From: Nocardia rosealba
GTDB taxonomy: Bacteria > Actinomycetota > Actinomycetes > Mycobacteriales > Mycobacteriaceae
Reading direction: 5' to 3'
DNA: 64,000 nucleotides
Assembly (NCBI RefSeq): GCF_020216065.1
Contig: NZ_JAIWNA010000009.1
Span: 62,001 to 126,000 of the forward strand
Shown piece after piece: positions 44,450-53,236 of this stretch. Every line of letters begins with the position of its first letter. The stretch's first letter is position 1. The position numbers were made by a program, and so were the translations under genes. The notes under the pieces were generated by a model. It had not been told where the DNA came from. It searched no databases and saw only the letters and a program-made list of their open reading frames with translations.

Positions 44450-45766
44450 TCACATGCCCGCGACGTCGACCAGCGGTGCGGGATAGGTGGAGCCGGGCAG
44501 GTCCACGCGCCACGGGCGGTGGATGGTGCCGCCCGGCAGGTGGGCGAGTTCGGGGAGGTGGCGGCGGACGTAGGTGCCGTCGGGGTCGTGACGGTCGGCC
44601 TGGCGGAGGGGGTTGAGGACGCGGTTGGGGCGCGTGTCGGTACCGGTGCCTGCGGCCCACTGCCAGTTGAGCTGGTTGTTGGCCAGATCAGCGTCGACCA
44701 GCCAGTGCAGGAAATGGGCGGCGCCGATCCGCCAGTCCAGGCGCAGGGTCTTCGTGAAGAACGACGCCGTGATGAGGCGGGCGCGGCCGGGCATCCAGCC
44801 GTCGGTGACGAGCTGACGCATCGCCGCGTCGATGATCGGGTAACCGGTGCGGCCCTCCTTCCAGGCGGTGACCGCCTGGGGGTCTCGGCGCACGGCGAAC
44901 GGGCCGGGGCGAAGGCTGGTGGACGCCGTGTCAGGGCGGGCGGCGAGCAGCTGATGGTGGAAGTCGCGCCACGCGAGCTGCCGGGCGAAGGCATGACCGC
45001 CGTCGGTGGACAGGTCTGTGCGGTGCACGACCTCTACCGGGGACAGGCAGCCGAAGTGCAGGTACGGCGACAGGTGCGAGGTGGCGTCGGCGGCGAGGTC
45101 GTCGTTGCAGTCGGCGTAGTCGTCGATCGGGCCCGCCAGCCACTTGTTCAAGAGCGCGCGGGCGGTGGTCTCACCGCCGGTCGGGCAGTTCGGGGAGGGT
45201 TGGTCGGGGGACAGCTCGGCGACGGAAGGTATTGCCGCACTGGCGACGTCGGGTACGGCGAGCTCGCGGGGGCTGTCTAGTGGACGGCGTCGATGGGTGT
45301 CTACCCAGCGGCGGAAGTATGGGGTGAACACGGCGTAGTAGTCGCGGCCGGTGGCCGGTGCCAGGGCCGACGGGTCGACGGCGGTGATCACGGCCGAGTG
45401 TGGGTGCACGGTGCAGTTCGACAGCGCGGCGCGCAGGGCGTCTTCGCGTCGGGTAGCGAAGGCGCTGACGTCCTGGGCGATGTGCACCGACTTCGCGCCG
45501 GTTTCCGCGACAACCCGCGCGACCTCGGTGGCGACGTGACCACGGCGCACGACGAGGCGGCCACCGATGTCGCGCAAGCCCGCGTCGAGTTCGGTCAGTG
45601 CGCTCGCGAGGAAAGCCGCCCGGTTGGGTGGACAGCGGGCGGGCACGATTTCGTCGTCGACGACGAACAGTGGCACGACGGTGTCGGCCGACCGGCGGGC
45701 GGCGTCGAGGACGGGGTTGTCGGCCAGGCGCAGGTCGCGTGTGAACAGGGCGATCGAGACGGTCAT
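44450..45766 (-). CDS. phr: Deoxyribodipyrimidine photolyase (CPD photolyase family)
   Basis: 438 aa from ATG 45766 (ATGA overlap with the lipocalin gene). An N-terminal photolyase alpha/beta domain starts at SIALFTRDLRLADNP. The FAD domain has WRDFHHQLLAARP, WMPGRARLITASFF and NQLNWQWAAGTGTD, with the GTD/RVLNP signature of class I photolyases. It splits UV-induced cyclobutane dimers using blue light. It forms an operon with a lipocalin gene, divergent from a B12-type MerR regulator, the arrangement of a light-induced repair module in actinobacteria. Confidence 0.94.
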   Translation of the reverse strand: MTVSIALFTRDLRLADNPVLDAARRSADTVVPLFVVDDEIVPARCPPNRAAFLASALTELDAGLRDIGGRLVVRRGHVATEVARVVAETGAKSVHIAQDVSAFATRREDALRAALSNCTVHPHSAVITAVDPSALAPATGRDYYAVFTPYFRRWVDTHRRRPLDSPRELAVPDVASAAIPSVAELSPDQPSPNCPTGGETTARALLNKWLAGPIDDYADCNDDLAADATSHLSPYLHFGCLSPVEVVHRTDLSTDGGHAFARQLAWRDFHHQLLAARPDTASTSLRPGPFAVRRDPQAVTAWKEGRTGYPIIDAAMRQLVTDGWMPGRARLITASFFTKTLRLDWRIGAAHFLHWLVDADLANNQLNWQWAAGTGTDTRPNRVLNPLRQADRHDPDGTYVRRHLPELAHLPGGTIHRPWRVDLPGSTYPAPLVDVAGM

Positions 45767-46359
45767 CGGGTGCACAGCGGGGCGATGTCGTCGCGCCCGC
45801 CGGTGGTCGGAGTGGTCAAGTACAGGCAGGTGTTCTGGCCTGCCGCCTCGATCGCGGTGTGGATGTCGTCCCAGGCGGCGGCGTCGAGGGTGGGTGTGCG
45901 GGACAGGACGAAACCGGACAGGCGGCTCGGCGAGGTGACCAGCGCCCACGAGTACTCCGGGCCGAGCGCGGTGACGATGTAGTTGGTTTGTCCGTCCTGG
46001 CCGGGTACGCCGGGGAAGGAGACGTTCAGCTGGGCGTTCGTGGCGGGGTCGGTGACGGTGGCGGTGCCACGGATCTCGTCGATGCCGCCCGACCAGGTGT
46101 GGCAGCGGTTGTGCACAGCGACATCGCCTTGCTCGTCCAGCGAGTAGGTGGCGGTCGTGTCACGCGCGCACGCGAGGTTGAACGGCTGGGGTACGGCGGC
46201 CAGTTGGTGCCAGACGCCGAGGTACCGGTCCAGATCGAGGGACGGAACGGGAGTCGGGGGCGCCGCGGCCGCCGTGGCCGAGGACAAGGCGGTGACCGCA
46301 AGGGCGACGAAGGCGGTCGCCGCCGAACGGCGGAACGCGGACGTTAGGGCGATACGCAC
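45763..46359 (-). CDS. Secreted lipocalin (Blc-like)
   Basis: 198 aa from GTG 46359 with GAGGAG seven bases upstream. Signal peptide of about 30 residues ends at AAAAPPTP. The lipocalin start DLDRYLGVWHQLAAVPQPF holds the GxW motif, and EYSWALVTSPSRL matches the later 'YxxWxLVxxP' strand. Four cysteines in the mature part could form two disulfides. It binds lipids or other hydrophobic ligands at the envelope. Co-transcribed with phr (overlap); in several actinobacteria lipocalin genes sit in light-regulated clusters with photolyase. Confidence 0.88.
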   Translation of the reverse strand: MRIALTSAFRRSAATAFVALAVTALSSATAAAAPPTPVPSLDLDRYLGVWHQLAAVPQPFNLACARDTTATYSLDEQGDVAVHNRCHTWSGGIDEIRGTATVTDPATNAQLNVSFPGVPGQDGQTNYIVTALGPEYSWALVTSPSRLSGFVLSRTPTLDAAAWDDIHTAIEAAGQNTCLYLTTPTTGGRDDIAPLCTR

Positions 46360-46617
46360 AATGACTCCTCGAAATCGTCGGTACCGACAGCGTACCAAGA
46401 AACGATGCATAAATGATTCATCGAGCCGAGGCGGGTTGCGTCAACAGTCGGACGACTTCGGCCGTATCGACGCCCGTCGATGCCGCTTTTCTGGGTGCGT
46501 GCGAGAGGTTTGCTGGCAGCGAAAGAGGGCGCGCGTTCAGTGAGCGACGGCTTCGCAGGACGGCGTCGTGCCACGTCGGTAAGGCGGGATGATCGGGTTA
46601 TCGGCAAGAATGGAGCG
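46360..46617. promoter_or_regulatory. Divergent promoter region of the light-response module
   Basis: 258 bases between the MerR/B12 regulator and the lipocalin-phr operon. An inverted repeat GGTAC (46380-46384) / GTACC (46392-46396) lies about 20 bases upstream of the lipocalin start and could be the regulator's operator; an AT-richer patch (46405-46420) may hold promoter elements. Site assignment is tentative. Confidence 0.4.
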
Positions 46618-47544
46618 ATGTCCGCCGGTTCAGCCCCTGTCTCCGATGCGGCCGGTTACACGGTGCGCGCCGTGGCGGACCGGCTCGGGATTCCGACTGC
46701 CACCCTGCGCAGCTGGAATCGGCGCTACGACATCGGTCCCGCACAGGATCGCCCGGGCAAGCACCGCCTCTACACCGAAGCCGACATCGCCGCCCTCGAA
46801 CGCATGCTCGCGCTGATTCGTGACGGCGCGAGCCCGGCCGGTGCCGCCGCCGCCGTGCGCGGCATCGCTGTACTGCCCGGCGATCGCATGCCGCTGCTCG
46901 AGGCGGCCTTCGCGCTCGACTCGGGTCGGGTGGTCGCTCTGCTCGAGGCGCATGTCCGCGCGGTAGGCATCGTGGAAACCTGGGACGGGTTGTGCCGGCC
47001 CGCCTTCGCCGATGTCGTGGCGCGTCAGAGCAGCGGAGAAGGCTGCATCGACGTCGAACACCTGCTGTCGTGGTGCATCACGTCGGTCATGCAGCGCACC
47101 CAGGCCCCGCACGCCCGCACCGACCACACCATCCTGCTGGCCTGCACAGGTGGCGAAACCCATTCGCTCCCTCTCGAAGTGCTGCGTGCCGCTTTGGCGG
47201 AACAGGGAGTAGGCGCGCGCATGCTCGGGGCGGACGTACCGACCGTCGCCCTGGCCGACGCACTGGCCAGGCCGAGCGGACCGACCTTGGTCCTGCTCTG
47301 GTCACAACGGGAATCCACCGCATTGACGTCGGCAGTCGTTGCGGGCGTAGCCGCCGGGGCGCGGGTGTTCGTCGGCGGGCCGGGTTGGCAGGAGGTGCTG
47401 CTGCCGACCGAGGTGCAGCGCGTCGACGGGCTGGCCGAGGCGGTCGCCCTGCTCGGTGCCGACCCTCTCGACTCGCCGACACCGAAGCCGCTGCAATTCA
47501 ACGACAATGACGCCCGGTCGGCTATCTACAGACCACGCGAATAA
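46618..47544 (+). CDS. MerR-family regulator with cobalamin-binding domain (LitR/CarH-like)
   Basis: 308 aa from ATG 46618 with GGAG upstream. N-terminal MerR wing-HTH (about 14-80; YTVRAVADRLGIPTATLRSW). The helical bundle carries VEH (E147-H148) as in CarH. The Rossmann-like domain has GGETHSLPL (E180-x-H182), equivalent to the ExHxxG cobalt-ligand motif. The tryptophan that caps adenosylcobalamin in CarH is not at the usual spacing. CarH/LitR repress in the dark as B12-bound tetramers and fall apart in light. Divergent from lipocalin-phr, its likely target. The 3' end overlaps the convergent next gene by 19 bases. Confidence 0.88.
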   Translation: MSAGSAPVSDAAGYTVRAVADRLGIPTATLRSWNRRYDIGPAQDRPGKHRLYTEADIAALERMLALIRDGASPAGAAAAVRGIAVLPGDRMPLLEAAFALDSGRVVALLEAHVRAVGIVETWDGLCRPAFADVVARQSSGEGCIDVEHLLSWCITSVMQRTQAPHARTDHTILLACTGGETHSLPLEVLRAALAEQGVGARMLGADVPTVALADALARPSGPTLVLLWSQRESTALTSAVVAGVAAGARVFVGGPGWQEVLLPTEVQRVDGLAEAVALLGADPLDSPTPKPLQFNDNDARSAIYRPRE

Positions 47545-47972
47545 CGGACGGAGGCGGCCGCTGCCTCCATGTCGATGAGCAGGCCCGGGTCCCGTTCCAT
47601 GGCTTCACGGAATTCGAGCATCGCGTCATCGACCGCGCTGCGTCGCGCCAGCGCGATCAGCTCCCGACGCGCGTAATCGCTCAGCGGCATCCCCGCTGCG
47701 GCCGCGCGACCGGTGAAAACACTCCAGGCTTCCGCCGGGAGATCGTAGACATCAAGCAATGCCATTGCGCCGGAATCGATCTCCGGCCCCGGATGCCCCG
47801 GCCGCTCCTCCGCCAGGAAGTCCACCACGGCGTCCAGCGGCACACGACGCCCCGCCAGCGCGATCAGCTCTCGACGCACATACTCCAGCACCGGTAAGCC
47901 GGCAGCGCGAGCTCGCCGACGAAAGACAGCATTAGTTGCCGCGGGCAAGTCCTCGAGCTCGATCAGCGCCAT
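47526..47972 (-). CDS. Tandem duplicated antitoxin-like (VapB/FitA-type) protein
   Basis: 148 aa from ATG 47972. Two similar units of about 58 residues: each opens with a strand and 'DLPA', then an Arg/Ala helix, then 'EYVRRELIALA' or 'DYARRELIALA', then an acidic tail. The short strand-helix-helix unit resembles FitA/VapB ribbon-helix-helix antitoxins, here doubled in one chain, which would make a built-in dimer. No toxin gene is adjacent. A DNA-binding role is inferred; the duplication is plain in the sequence. Confidence 0.65.
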   Translation of the reverse strand: MALIELEDLPAATNAVFRRRARAAGLPVLEYVRRELIALAGRRVPLDAVVDFLAEERPGHPGPEIDSGAMALLDVYDLPAEAWSVFTGRAAAAGMPLSDYARRELIALARRSAVDDAMLEFREAMERDPGLLIDMEAAAASVRYSRGL

Positions 47973-48190
47973 ACCAGACACCGTAAGCGCGGCAACCGCC
48001 CACGAGCAATGGGTCGACATCAGCCGGCCCCACCCGAACCACCTCAGCTTGCCGTCGAGATTCACGAACGAAACGGCCGACGTCGCAACATGATCTGATG
48101 GACCGATGTCTCGGGTGGGAAGACATATGAACAAGCCGATGCTGTCCGTCGTCGTTCGGATCAGCGCGGAGCGAGTGGTGTTGCGGAAGG

Positions 48191-48334
48191 CTCACGACGC
48201 TTGCCACGGAGTCGGCCAACGAGCGCTCGCTCAAACTTGCGGCCCGCCTCGGGTTCCGGCGGGTCACCACCTTCGAATGGTTCGACGTCGAGCAGAGTCT
48301 TTGCCTGTCCGGACTGCACTCGTTCAGGGCTTGA
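48191..48334 (+). pseudogene. GNAT acetyltransferase remnant (C-terminal end only)
   Basis: Frame from about 48191 to the TGA at 48332-48334 reads LTTLATESANERSLKLAARL followed by GFRRVTTFEWFD. This is the C-terminal acetyl-CoA-binding helix and last strands of RimJ/RimL-type acetyltransferases ('T...NxxSxxLxxrLGF'). The N-terminal three quarters are missing: upstream sequence in this frame is not acetyltransferase-like and the next gene upstream is unrelated. A decayed fragment. Confidence 0.6.
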
Positions 48335-48356
48335 ACTGCCGGCGGGTGCCTCTGGG

Positions 48357-49700
48357 TCAGCGGCCGAGGAGGTGGCGGAGGGTTTGTTCGAGGTCGGGGG
48401 TGCGGAAGGGGTGGGTGGCGGCGGTCAGGCGGGTGGGGGTGACTCGTTGGCCGGCTTCGGCGAGTTCGCGGGCGCCCTGGCGGCCGAGGAGTAGGGCGGG
48501 GCCGAAGGAGGGGACGGGTAGGAGGGCGGGGCGATGCAGTACGTGGGCGAGGGTTTGGGTGTAGTCGGTATTGCGGACGGGGTTGGGGGCGACGGCGTTG
48601 ACCGGTCCGACGAGTGCGGTGTCCCAGAGTGCGCGGTGGTAGATGTCGAGGAGGTCATCGATGCCGATCCAGGACTGCCACTGGGTGCCGGGGCCGATGC
48701 GGCCGCCGAGGCCGGCCGTGAAGAGGGGGCGCAGCAGGCGCAGGGTGCCGCCTGCGGGGGATTGGACGATACCGGTGCGGATGCGGACCACGCGGACACC
48801 GGCGTGTGCGGCGGGTTCGGTTGCCGCCTCCCAGGCCGCGACCACGTCGGCGAGGAAACCGTCTCCGCGGGTGGAGTTCTCGGTGAGGACCTCGTCGCCG
48901 CGGTCGTAGCCGTAGTAGCCGATGGCGGAGGCGGAGACGAAGGTGGGGACGCCGCAGCGGGCGGCGGTTTCGGCGAGGGCGCGGGTGGGGCCGATGCGGC
49001 TGTCGGCGATCGCGTGGCGGTGTTCGTCGGTGAAGCGGCCGGCGATTCCGGCGCCTGCCAAGTGGACGACCGCGTCGACGCCATTCAGCAGGTCCGGTGC
49101 GGGATCGTCGGGATTCCAGTGGCGTTCGGCGGGGTCGTTGGTCGGGCGGCGGACCAGGCGGATCACCCGGTGCCCACCCGTGGACAGGAACGCGCACAAG
49201 GCGGTGCCGACCAACCCGGACGCTCCGGTGACCGCGATCGTCCGCGCGGCGAAACCTGTTGCGGCGGCACGTTGGTGAGCCGCGAGATCACCGGCGAGCT
49301 GGCGATAGCGATAGTCGAACATCGGCTGTAGCAAGCGGGTGGGGATCGGGGTGTCGACGCGGTCGATCACCGCGGTGTGCTCGGCGTCGACCTCGGCGAA
49401 TTCGTGGGTGTGCCGCCACGGCAGCAGGCGGCCGAGCGGCGCCGAGGCCAGACCGTCGACGGCCACCTCGTCGGCGAAAGACACGGGCGGATCGTAGGCC
49501 GCGGGGTCGTGCCGGGCGATCCAGCGCAAGCCACCGGGAAGACCGAGGACTGCGGCGCCACGGGCAAGGTCGGAGGATTCCGCCAGCAGCCGCACCGGCT
49601 GCCACGGCGGCGCCAATCGGGTGAACGCGCCGGGCCGCTCGAACCAGCGGAACACCTCGGCACGGGGTGCGGTGACAACGCTCGAACAGTCGATGCCCAT
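48357..49700 (-). CDS. TIGR01777-family epimerase fused to an SRPBCC-like N-terminal domain
   Basis: 447 aa. Residues 1-150 resemble an SRPBCC/START-type ligand-binding domain (VVTAPRAEVFRWFERPGAFTRLAPP). Residues about 153-447 are an NAD-dependent epimerase domain with TGASGLVGTAL and VVHLAGAGIAGR, the TIGR01777/YfcH subgroup, including a C-terminal DUF1731-like end. It is the larger of two TIGR01777 proteins in this stretch. Substrate unknown; the mycobacterial equivalent (Rv2216 region) is conserved next to dlaT-lipB. Confidence 0.85.
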   Translation of the reverse strand: MGIDCSSVVTAPRAEVFRWFERPGAFTRLAPPWQPVRLLAESSDLARGAAVLGLPGGLRWIARHDPAAYDPPVSFADEVAVDGLASAPLGRLLPWRHTHEFAEVDAEHTAVIDRVDTPIPTRLLQPMFDYRYRQLAGDLAAHQRAAATGFAARTIAVTGASGLVGTALCAFLSTGGHRVIRLVRRPTNDPAERHWNPDDPAPDLLNGVDAVVHLAGAGIAGRFTDEHRHAIADSRIGPTRALAETAARCGVPTFVSASAIGYYGYDRGDEVLTENSTRGDGFLADVVAAWEAATEPAAHAGVRVVRIRTGIVQSPAGGTLRLLRPLFTAGLGGRIGPGTQWQSWIGIDDLLDIYHRALWDTALVGPVNAVAPNPVRNTDYTQTLAHVLHRPALLPVPSFGPALLLGRQGARELAEAGQRVTPTRLTAATHPFRTPDLEQTLRHLLGR

Positions 49701-49806
49701 AACCCGACTGTAGCCGTCCCCGGAGAGACGATGAAGCGTTCAAGCATCGTTTCGCGACTCCGGGCCTGCCGGAGTTCCGGGCCCGCCGGTGAAAGGCTGG
49801 GGAATG

Positions 49807-50325
49807 TCAGCGCGGTTCGAGAGGGAACAACCTCTGCATGAGCGTGAGATCCATCCAGCGACCGAATTTATGACCCACCTCGGGCAATTCGCCGACGACC
49901 CGGAACCCGAACTGTTCGTGGAGGACGATCGATGCGGCGTTGCCGGACTCGATGGCGGCGATCATCGCATGCACGCGTCCGGAATCCGTTGCGCGAGCAA
50001 TCAACTCGGTGAGCAGCGCGGTGGCGACACCGCGACGCTGGAAACGCTCACCGACATAGACGGAGTTCTCGACGGAATACCGGTAGCCGGTTTTGGGCCG
50101 CCACTGCCCGTAGGACGCGTAACCGGCCACCTCACCGTCGATCTCGGCGACCAGCACCGGCATCCCCGCCGCGGTGCGGTCGGCGAACCAGGTGAGCCGG
50201 TCGTCGAGATCCACCTGATCGGTGTCCCAGATCGCGGTCGACTCGGCGATATTGGCGTTGTGGATCTCCAGCACGGTCGGCAGGTCGGCTTTGTCGGCGT
50301 CGCGAATCAGCATGGGCGCCTTCAT
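49807..50325 (-). CDS. GNAT N-acetyltransferase (phosphinothricin-acetyltransferase-like)
   Basis: 172 aa, complete. IRDADKADLPTVLEIHNANI followed by STAIWDT is the start of the PAT/Bar subgroup. The acetyl-CoA loop is RRGVATALL, and IESGNAASIVLHEQFGF is the C-terminal motif. These enzymes acetylate amino groups of small molecules such as methionine sulfoximine or phosphinothricin. It overlaps the TIGR01777 gene (ATGA), so it is in an operon with sucB, probably by chance of compaction. Confidence 0.87.
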   Translation of the reverse strand: MKAPMLIRDADKADLPTVLEIHNANIAESTAIWDTDQVDLDDRLTWFADRTAAGMPVLVAEIDGEVAGYASYGQWRPKTGYRYSVENSVYVGERFQRRGVATALLTELIARATDSGRVHAMIAAIESGNAASIVLHEQFGFRVVGELPEVGHKFGRWMDLTLMQRLFPLEPR

Positions 50326-51218
50326 GATCGGCCGACGGTAGCGGCGAGCGCGGCGCCGATGGTCGGATGCTGGAAGGTGTAACCCGCCTTTTCCAGTGCG
50401 GCGGGAATGGCCCGTGGGCCGGTGAGCAGCGCCTCGTCCGCGAGCTCACCGACCGCCGTCCGCAACGCGAACGCGGGCACGATGAGTGGGGCGGGACGAT
50501 GCAGGGCGCGACCCAGCGCGCGGGTGAATTCGGCATTGGTGACCGGAGCCGGGCCGACGGCATTGATCGGCCCGTACAGGTCGGGATGGGTGAGCGCGAA
50601 GACGATCGCGCCCACCTCGTCGTCCAGAGAGATCCACGGCGTGTACTGGCGCCCGCTGCCCAAACGGCCACCGAGTCCGAGCCAGTACAGCGGATGCAAC
50701 ATGCTCAGCATGCCGCCGTTGCGGGCGAGCACCACCGCACTGCGCACCAGCACCGTGCGCACTCCCGCGTCGGTGGCGGGCGCGGTGGCTGCTTCCCAGT
50801 CCCGACACAGCGTTGCGAGGAAACCTGTTCCGCTGGAAGCGGTTTCGTCGACGATCGAGTCGCCGGTCGTGCCGCCGTAGTACTGCGCGCCGCTGGCGTT
50901 CACCAACGTCGGCACGCCCGCGGCGGCGACCGCCGTGGCGAGGACATCGGTGGGGGTGATCCGGCTGTCCCGCAGCAATTGCTTGTAGCTGCCGTTCCAG
51001 CGGCGCGCACCGATACTCGCGCCGCACAGATTCACCACCGCGTCGGCCCCGCGCAACGCCCGCTCGTCGAGCTGGGCGCGCGCGGGATCCCACGCGAATT
51101 CGTCCGGTGCCGCGGGAGCGCGGCGCACCAGCCGGGAGACCTCGTGCCCGTCGCGGCGCAGAGCCGCGACGAGCGCCGTCCCGATCAGCCCGGACGAACC
51201 GGCGATGACCACCTTCAT
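50322..51218 (-). CDS. TIGR01777-family NAD-dependent epimerase
   Basis: 298 aa. Rossmann start VVIAGSSGLIGTALV and DAVVNLCGASIGARRW, then VNASGAQYYGG (the active-site region of the extended SDRs), and a C-terminal part ending in TFQHPTIGAAL as in TIGR01777 proteins. Located 12 bases after sucB, the same place as Rv2216 after dlaT in Mycobacterium, so it is the orthologous copy. The role is unknown. Confidence 0.88.
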   Translation of the reverse strand: MKVVIAGSSGLIGTALVAALRRDGHEVSRLVRRAPAAPDEFAWDPARAQLDERALRGADAVVNLCGASIGARRWNGSYKQLLRDSRITPTDVLATAVAAAGVPTLVNASGAQYYGGTTGDSIVDETASSGTGFLATLCRDWEAATAPATDAGVRTVLVRSAVVLARNGGMLSMLHPLYWLGLGGRLGSGRQYTPWISLDDEVGAIVFALTHPDLYGPINAVGPAPVTNAEFTRALGRALHRPAPLIVPAFALRTAVGELADEALLTGPRAIPAALEKAGYTFQHPTIGAALAATVGRS

Positions 51219-51230
51219 CGAAATGACCTG

Positions 51231-52979
51231 CTACAGCCCGAGATCGGCCTCGAACGCCGCCTCTTCCAACCGGTGCTTGATGGTGGTGAGGAAGCGGCCC
51301 GCGTCGGCACCGTCGATGAGCCGGTGATCGTAGGTGAGCGGCAGGTACACCATCGAACGCACACCGATGGACTCGCCACCGGTCTCGTCGGTGACGACCA
51401 CCGGACGCTTCACGATCGCGCCGGTACCAAGCATGCCCGCCTGCGGCGGAACCAGGATCGGGGTGTCGAACAGCGCACCCTCGGAGCCGATGTTGGTGAT
51501 GGTGAAGGTGCCACCCGACAGCTCGTCGGGCTTGAGACCACCGTTGCGGGCGCGGTTGGCGATGTCGGCGATCGCGCGGGCCAGCCCGGCCAGCGACAGG
51601 TCGCTGGCGTTGTGGATGACCGGCGAGAGCAGACCCTGCTCGGTGTCGACCGCGATACCGAGGTGCACCGACGCGTGGTAGGTGATCTCCTTGGTGTCCT
51701 CGTTGTAGGAGGCGTTCACGTTCGGGTGCACACCGAGGGCCTCGACGACGGCCTTGGCGAAGAACGGCAGGTACGTCAGGTTGACGCCCTCACGGTTCTT
51801 GAACGAGGCCTTCGCGAGCTGCCGCAGATGCGCGATCTTGGTGACGTCGGCCTCGTGGACCTGGGTCAGCTGCGCGGTGGTCTGCAGCGATTCGCGCGTC
51901 TTGGTCGCGGTGATCTGCCGGATGCGGCTCGCCTTCTGGGTGGAACCCACGAGACCGGCCAGCTTCGGAGCCGCCGTCTGCTTGGCCGGGGCCGCGGCGG
52001 GGGCCGGGGCGGCGGCGGGCGCGGGCTCCGGTGCCTTCTTGGCTTCGGCGGCGGCGAGCACGTCCTGCTTGCGGATGCGTCCGCCCACACCGGAACCGGT
52101 GAGGCTCGACAGGTCGACGCCGTTCTCCTCGGCCAGCTTGCGCACCAGCGGAGTCACGTACGGGGTGCTCCCGTTACCTGCCGACGCGGCCTGCGCTGGC
52201 GCGGGCGCGGCGGCGGGCGCGGGCTTCGGCGCGGGGGCGGGCTCCGGCTTGGGCTCGGGCTTCGGAGCCGGTGCCGCTTCCTGCTTCGGCTCGGGCTTCG
52301 GAGCCGGCGCGGCTTCGGGCTTGGGCTCGGGCTTCGGCTCCGGCGCGGAGGCGGCGGCGGGCTTGCCGCTGCCGATCACACCGAGCTGTCCGCCGACGGC
52401 GACGACGTCGTCCTCCTGCGCGGAGATCTCGAGCAGCGTGCCCGCGACCGGCGAGGGGATCTCGGTGTCGACCTTGTCGGTGGAGACCTCGAGCAGCGGC
52501 TCGTCGACGGCGACCTCGTCACCGACGGCCTTGAGCCAGCGGGTGACGGTGCCCTCGGTGACGGACTCGCCCAGCTCGGGCATCTTCACGGGGGTGCCGG
52601 ACGACGCGTCGGCCTGAGCGGGCGCGGCGGCGGGCTCGGGGGCCGGTGCCTGCGCGGCGGGCTCGGGCTCGGGCTCGGGTTCGGGTTCCGGGGCGGGCGC
52701 GGATTCCTCGGCGGGCGCGGGGGCGGAAGCGGGGGCTTCGCCGGCATCGCTGATCACGCCGAGCTCACCGCCGACCTCGACGACATCGTCTTCCTGGGCG
52801 ACGATCTTCGACAGCACACCGGCGGTGGGCGACGGGATCTCGGTGTCGACTTTGTCGGTGGAGACTTCGAGCAGCGGTTCGTCGACCTCGACCGTGTCTC
52901 CTTCCTGCTTCAGCCACCTGGTCACCGTTCCCTCGGTGACGCTCTCACCAAGAGCCGGCATCTGGACGGAGAAGGCCAT
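51231..52979 (-). CDS. sucB: 2-oxoacid dehydrogenase E2, dihydrolipoamide acyltransferase
   Basis: 582 aa from ATG 52979 with AGGA directly upstream. Two lipoyl domains (about 1-80 and 125-205), each with the lipoyl-lysine motif STDKVDTEIPSP, are joined by Pro/Ala/Glu linkers. A peripheral-subunit-binding domain follows (TPLVRKLAEENGVDLSSLTG), then a catalytic domain ending in YDHRLIDGADAGRFL with the DHRxxDG signature. It is the mycobacterial DlaT/SucB type, serving pyruvate dehydrogenase (and peroxynitrite reductase) rather than a strict succinyltransferase. It is a substrate of LipB and LipA encoded nearby. Confidence 0.95.
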   Translation of the reverse strand: MAFSVQMPALGESVTEGTVTRWLKQEGDTVEVDEPLLEVSTDKVDTEIPSPTAGVLSKIVAQEDDVVEVGGELGVISDAGEAPASAPAPAEESAPAPEPEPEPEPEPAAQAPAPEPAAAPAQADASSGTPVKMPELGESVTEGTVTRWLKAVGDEVAVDEPLLEVSTDKVDTEIPSPVAGTLLEISAQEDDVVAVGGQLGVIGSGKPAAASAPEPKPEPKPEAAPAPKPEPKQEAAPAPKPEPKPEPAPAPKPAPAAAPAPAQAASAGNGSTPYVTPLVRKLAEENGVDLSSLTGSGVGGRIRKQDVLAAAEAKKAPEPAPAAAPAPAAAPAKQTAAPKLAGLVGSTQKASRIRQITATKTRESLQTTAQLTQVHEADVTKIAHLRQLAKASFKNREGVNLTYLPFFAKAVVEALGVHPNVNASYNEDTKEITYHASVHLGIAVDTEQGLLSPVIHNASDLSLAGLARAIADIANRARNGGLKPDELSGGTFTITNIGSEGALFDTPILVPPQAGMLGTGAIVKRPVVVTDETGGESIGVRSMVYLPLTYDHRLIDGADAGRFLTTIKHRLEEAAFEADLGL

Positions 52980-53236
52980 GTCCTCTGACTCCTCTGACTG
53001 TTCGACGGGTAATACAACAGTGCTTCGACCCCGGCGGGCATTGCGCCGCGGGTCGCGGCGTGTGTCCACCCCGACCGTGTGGCGGGACTCCCGGGAATCG
53101 TTGGTTCTTGTTCCGGCAACCATCCTTGCACTCGCCCGTCGCGTCTGTGGCGCTGGGCGGCAATCCGTGCGGAGCTGGCACCATGGAATGTACGGCGGTG
53201 AGCAGAATTCCGTCGGAAAGCAGAAGGGCTGAGCCG

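Noticed and set aside
44367..44660. A longer lipB start
   Set aside because: Upstream codons give an Arg/Pro-rich stretch unlike LipB, and the GTG at 44366 has a ribosome-binding site.
50367..52988. An 873-codon open frame on the plus strand opposite sucB and the TIGR01777 gene
   Set aside because: It is a shadow of the repetitive, GC-rich sucB sequence: Gly/Arg-rich with no domain, while the minus strand encodes recognised enzymes.
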